DNA of 43,154 nucleotides from BTRG01 sp036986275. GTDB taxonomy: Bacteria > Pseudomonadota > Gammaproteobacteria > Acidiferrobacterales > SZUA-150. Numbering within the stretch: the stretch's first letter is position 1; the number at the start of each line of letters is the position of its first letter. The position numbers were made by a program, and so were the translations under genes. Below are positions 41,184 to 43,154 of the stretch, one piece after another. The notes below the pieces were generated by a model. The model saw only the letters and a list, made by a program, of their open reading frames with translations, ran no database searches and was not told the origin of the DNA. The DNA lies in the NCBI GenBank assembly GCA_036986275.1, contig BTRG01000012.1, positions 1-43,154 of the forward strand, written 5' to 3'.

Positions 41184-43058
41184 ATGTTGTTTGGTCGCAG
41201 AAAGAAGAACCCCATCAAGATAGCTGACAAGGGTGTGGTGGAATGGAAGTACACTACTTGTGGTTATTGTTCTACCGGATGTTCCATAGAAGTCGGACTC
41301 GATATGGAAGGCCACGCCGTGGCCAGTCGGGGCGTGGCGGATGCCTCAGTGAATCAGGGTAAGCTCTGTCTTAAGGGTATCTTCGGGCACGAGCTGTTTC
41401 GAACACCGGGACGAGGCAGTATGCCTTTAATGCGTAAACATCGTTATGAAGACTTCAAGCCGGTGCCCTGGGATGCCGCACTGGATAGAGCGTCATCCGA
41501 GATCAAACGAATACAGGAGCAATACGGGCGCGATGCCTTTGCCATAGTCTCTACCGGTCAAATCATGACCGAGGAGTTTTATACTCTGGGCAAGCTGGCA
41601 CGGGGTGTGATTGGCACCAATAGCTATGATGGTAATACAACGTTGTGTATGTCGTCGGCAGTATCCGGGTATAAGCGATCATTTGGTTCTGATGGGCCAC
41701 CAGGATGCTATGAAGATTTTGAGCATACTGAATGTCTGTTGGCATTAGGCTCTAATCTCCCTGAACAGCACCCTATTATTTTCTGGCATTTGAAGCAGGC
41801 CCTGGAAAAACGCAAGTTTCCAGTCATCGTAGTTGACCCGCGCGTGACAATGTTTGCGCAAATGGCCGATATGTACTTGCCTGTAACACCGGGTACTGAT
41901 CTTGTGTTGCTTAACAGTCTGGCGCATGTGATTCTGGATGAAGGCTTGGAAGATCGTACTTACATCGATACGAATACCTATGGCGCCAGGGAATTTGAGG
42001 TCTTGGTCGAGCGATATGATCCGACTATGGCCTCACGCATCTGCGGTATCGATGAAGATACTATTCGTAATGTTGCTCGCACTTATGCCAGGGCCGGAGT
42101 GGCCATGACCATTTGGACTATGGGTATTAATCAATCCACCCACGGTTCCGATGGAGTGGTGGCCATCAACAATCTGAATTTGATCACCGGTAACATCGGC
42201 AAGCCCGGTGGCACCAGTCTTTCCATCACCGGCCAATGCAATGCCATGGGCACCCGTGAGTGGTCTTCCTGTTCCGGCTTGCCAGGTTATCGTGAACTGG
42301 AAAAGCAGGAGGACCGCGAGACTGTTTCAAAGTTCTGGGGTGTGGATGAAGAATTCTTTCCTGATAAACGTGGCCTGTTTCAAACAGACATCTTTACGGC
42401 CATAGAGGCAGGACAGATCAAAGGCCTGTGGATAGTGGCGACCAATCCCATGACTTCCATGACCAACAGTGATCGTATACGCAAGATGCTGGAGAAGCTG
42501 GAGTTCCTGGTAGTGCAGGATGCCTATGAAGATGTTGAGACCAATGAGTACAGCGATGTGTATTTACCCGCTGCTGTTTGGGCAGAAAAGGAAGGTTGTT
42601 TTACCAATACCGAACGCCGTGTGAATTTAATTCGTAATGTGGTCGCACCTTACGGCGAGTCCAAACCCGATCTATGGATCTTCAACCAGATTGCCAAACG
42701 TTTTGAGCAGGGCAGGAAGATAAATTTTCCGGAGAATGCGGAAGACGTATTCCAGGAGTTACGAGAGCTTTCCGAAGGCAGAATGCTGGATTATTCTGGC
42801 ATGACCTATGAGAAGCTGGAACAACAACGGGGTATACAGTGGCCATGTAATGATAATGCTGAGCATGGTACGCAACGACTATACAGTGATGGCAGGTTTC
42901 AATTTGAGGACGGCAAAGCTAGATTGATACCACTACTGTTTGTTGATAACAACGAAACACCTGACGAGGAATATCCCTTCTGGCTAAACAGTGGCCGTGT
43001 GGTCGAGCATTTTCATACACGCACGCGTACCGGCAAGCTAGGAGTCTGTCGGATTTAA
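41184..43058 (+). pseudogene. nasA: assimilatory nitrate reductase catalytic subunit, truncated by an insertion
   Basis: The frame encodes 624 residues against the roughly 880-900 of a full NasA. The [4Fe-4S] ligands are Cys 26, 29, 33 and 62, and the Mo-ligating Cys 155 is in TLCMSSAV. The typical NSGRVVEHFHTRTRTGKL is reached at the end, after which family sequence stops: GVCRI and the stop at 43056-43058 come from foreign DNA. The lost part holds the rest of the molybdopterin-binding C-terminal domain and any BFD-type [2Fe-2S] domain. The product is probably inactive, so nitrate reduction would be lost here while NirBD remains. Confidence 0.9.
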
Positions 43059-43154
43059 GCGTACCAAGTTGGTATAATTGCGAGCAGCAATAACCCTACT
43101 ACAAAGGCCCACCGATGTCCGGCAAATTCCGAACCATTGACCGAGAGACCGCCT
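43041..43154 (+). mobile_element. left end of an IS1182-like insertion sequence
   Basis: From about 43041 (GGAGTCTGTCGGATTTAAGC) the sequence no longer belongs to nasA. It shows a palindrome ACCAA-G-TTGGT (43063-43073) overlapping a TATAAT (43073-43078), then the transposase start. The palindrome CTAG (43038-43041) lies at the junction and may be target sequence. The right end and the target duplication lie outside the window. Confidence 0.7.
43115..43154 (+). CDS. IS1182-family transposase, first 13 codons only
   Basis: ATG 43115 opens MSGKFRTIDRETA, which matches the usual start of IS1182-family (COG3666) DDE transposases, R-T-x-D-R-x-T followed in the family by a P-Y-L-L-P-P-S-V stretch that would lie beyond the window. 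AGG-type ribosome site (AAAGGCCC) is 10 bases upstream. The short length limits certainty. Confidence 0.6.
   Translation, partial: MSGKFRTIDRETA

Noticed and set aside
1..43154. CRISPR array, prophage, integron or toxin-antitoxin system
   Set aside because: No regularly spaced repeats, integrase, phage structural genes or typical small paired genes were seen.

Overview
The window reads as chromosomal DNA of a gammaproteobacterium with respiratory, probably sulfur- or nitrogen-linked metabolism. The signs are bacterial-type ProS, Dxs/IspA/XseB in their usual proteobacterial order, GTP cyclohydrolase FolE2, an SHP/DHC/cytochrome b haem-protein cluster, and an assimilatory nitrate locus (NarK-type transporter, PP2C-kinase, NirB, NirD, NasA). 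No rRNA, tRNA, CRISPR or prophage was seen. The genus cannot be fixed from the sequence alone.

Layout. 1-4710: a frameshifted arsC cut by the window edge, a LysM lipoprotein, a PilZ-like protein, an aspartase and a TlpA-like thioredoxin. 4711-8185: a run on the + strand with a decayed reading frame, a second periplasmic thioredoxin, a TolC-type outer membrane protein, a small HlyD-type adaptor and acylphosphatase. 8398-9519: a divergent nitroreductase/HxlR pair. 9520-12890: palindromic elements, an outer membrane barrel protein, and a three-gene set (methyltransferase, acyl carrier protein, COG4648-like membrane protein) that looks like a fragment of an aryl-polyene-type pathway. 13003-16934 (minus): an operon of cytochrome b, SHP and DHC haem proteins, a PepSY protein, a response regulator and a histidine kinase. 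17206-25477: an Omp85-like barrel, DinB, lytic transglycosylase, ProS, a Sel1 protein, a PhnD-like binding protein, DUF302, a ROK sugar kinase and a glutamine amidotransferase.

25535-30668 is the most unusual part. A retropepsin-like protease gene is followed by two paralogous secreted-protein genes separated by a second copy of the protease 3' end and a LAS-type peptidase gene. The arrangement is repeat1-variable1-repeat2, then repeat1'-variable2-repeat2'. Repeat 2 is nearly identical in both copies (one mismatch in about 290 bp by eye) although the N-terminal regions beside it have diverged strongly. The first paralog is truncated and fused out of frame to the protease fragment. The peptidase has its signal peptide and body in different frames across a run of nine C. 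This resembles a cassette-exchange and possibly phase-variable surface-protein locus.

30675-34632 (minus) carries xseB, ispA, dxs and folE2. 34748-43058 is the nitrate assimilation locus: transporter and tail-anchored PP2C-kinase on the minus strand, nirB-nirD-nasA on the plus strand. nasA is cut at codon about 620 by what looks like the left end of an IS1182-type element, whose transposase start lies at the end of the window. This strain therefore probably lacks a functional NasA from this locus.
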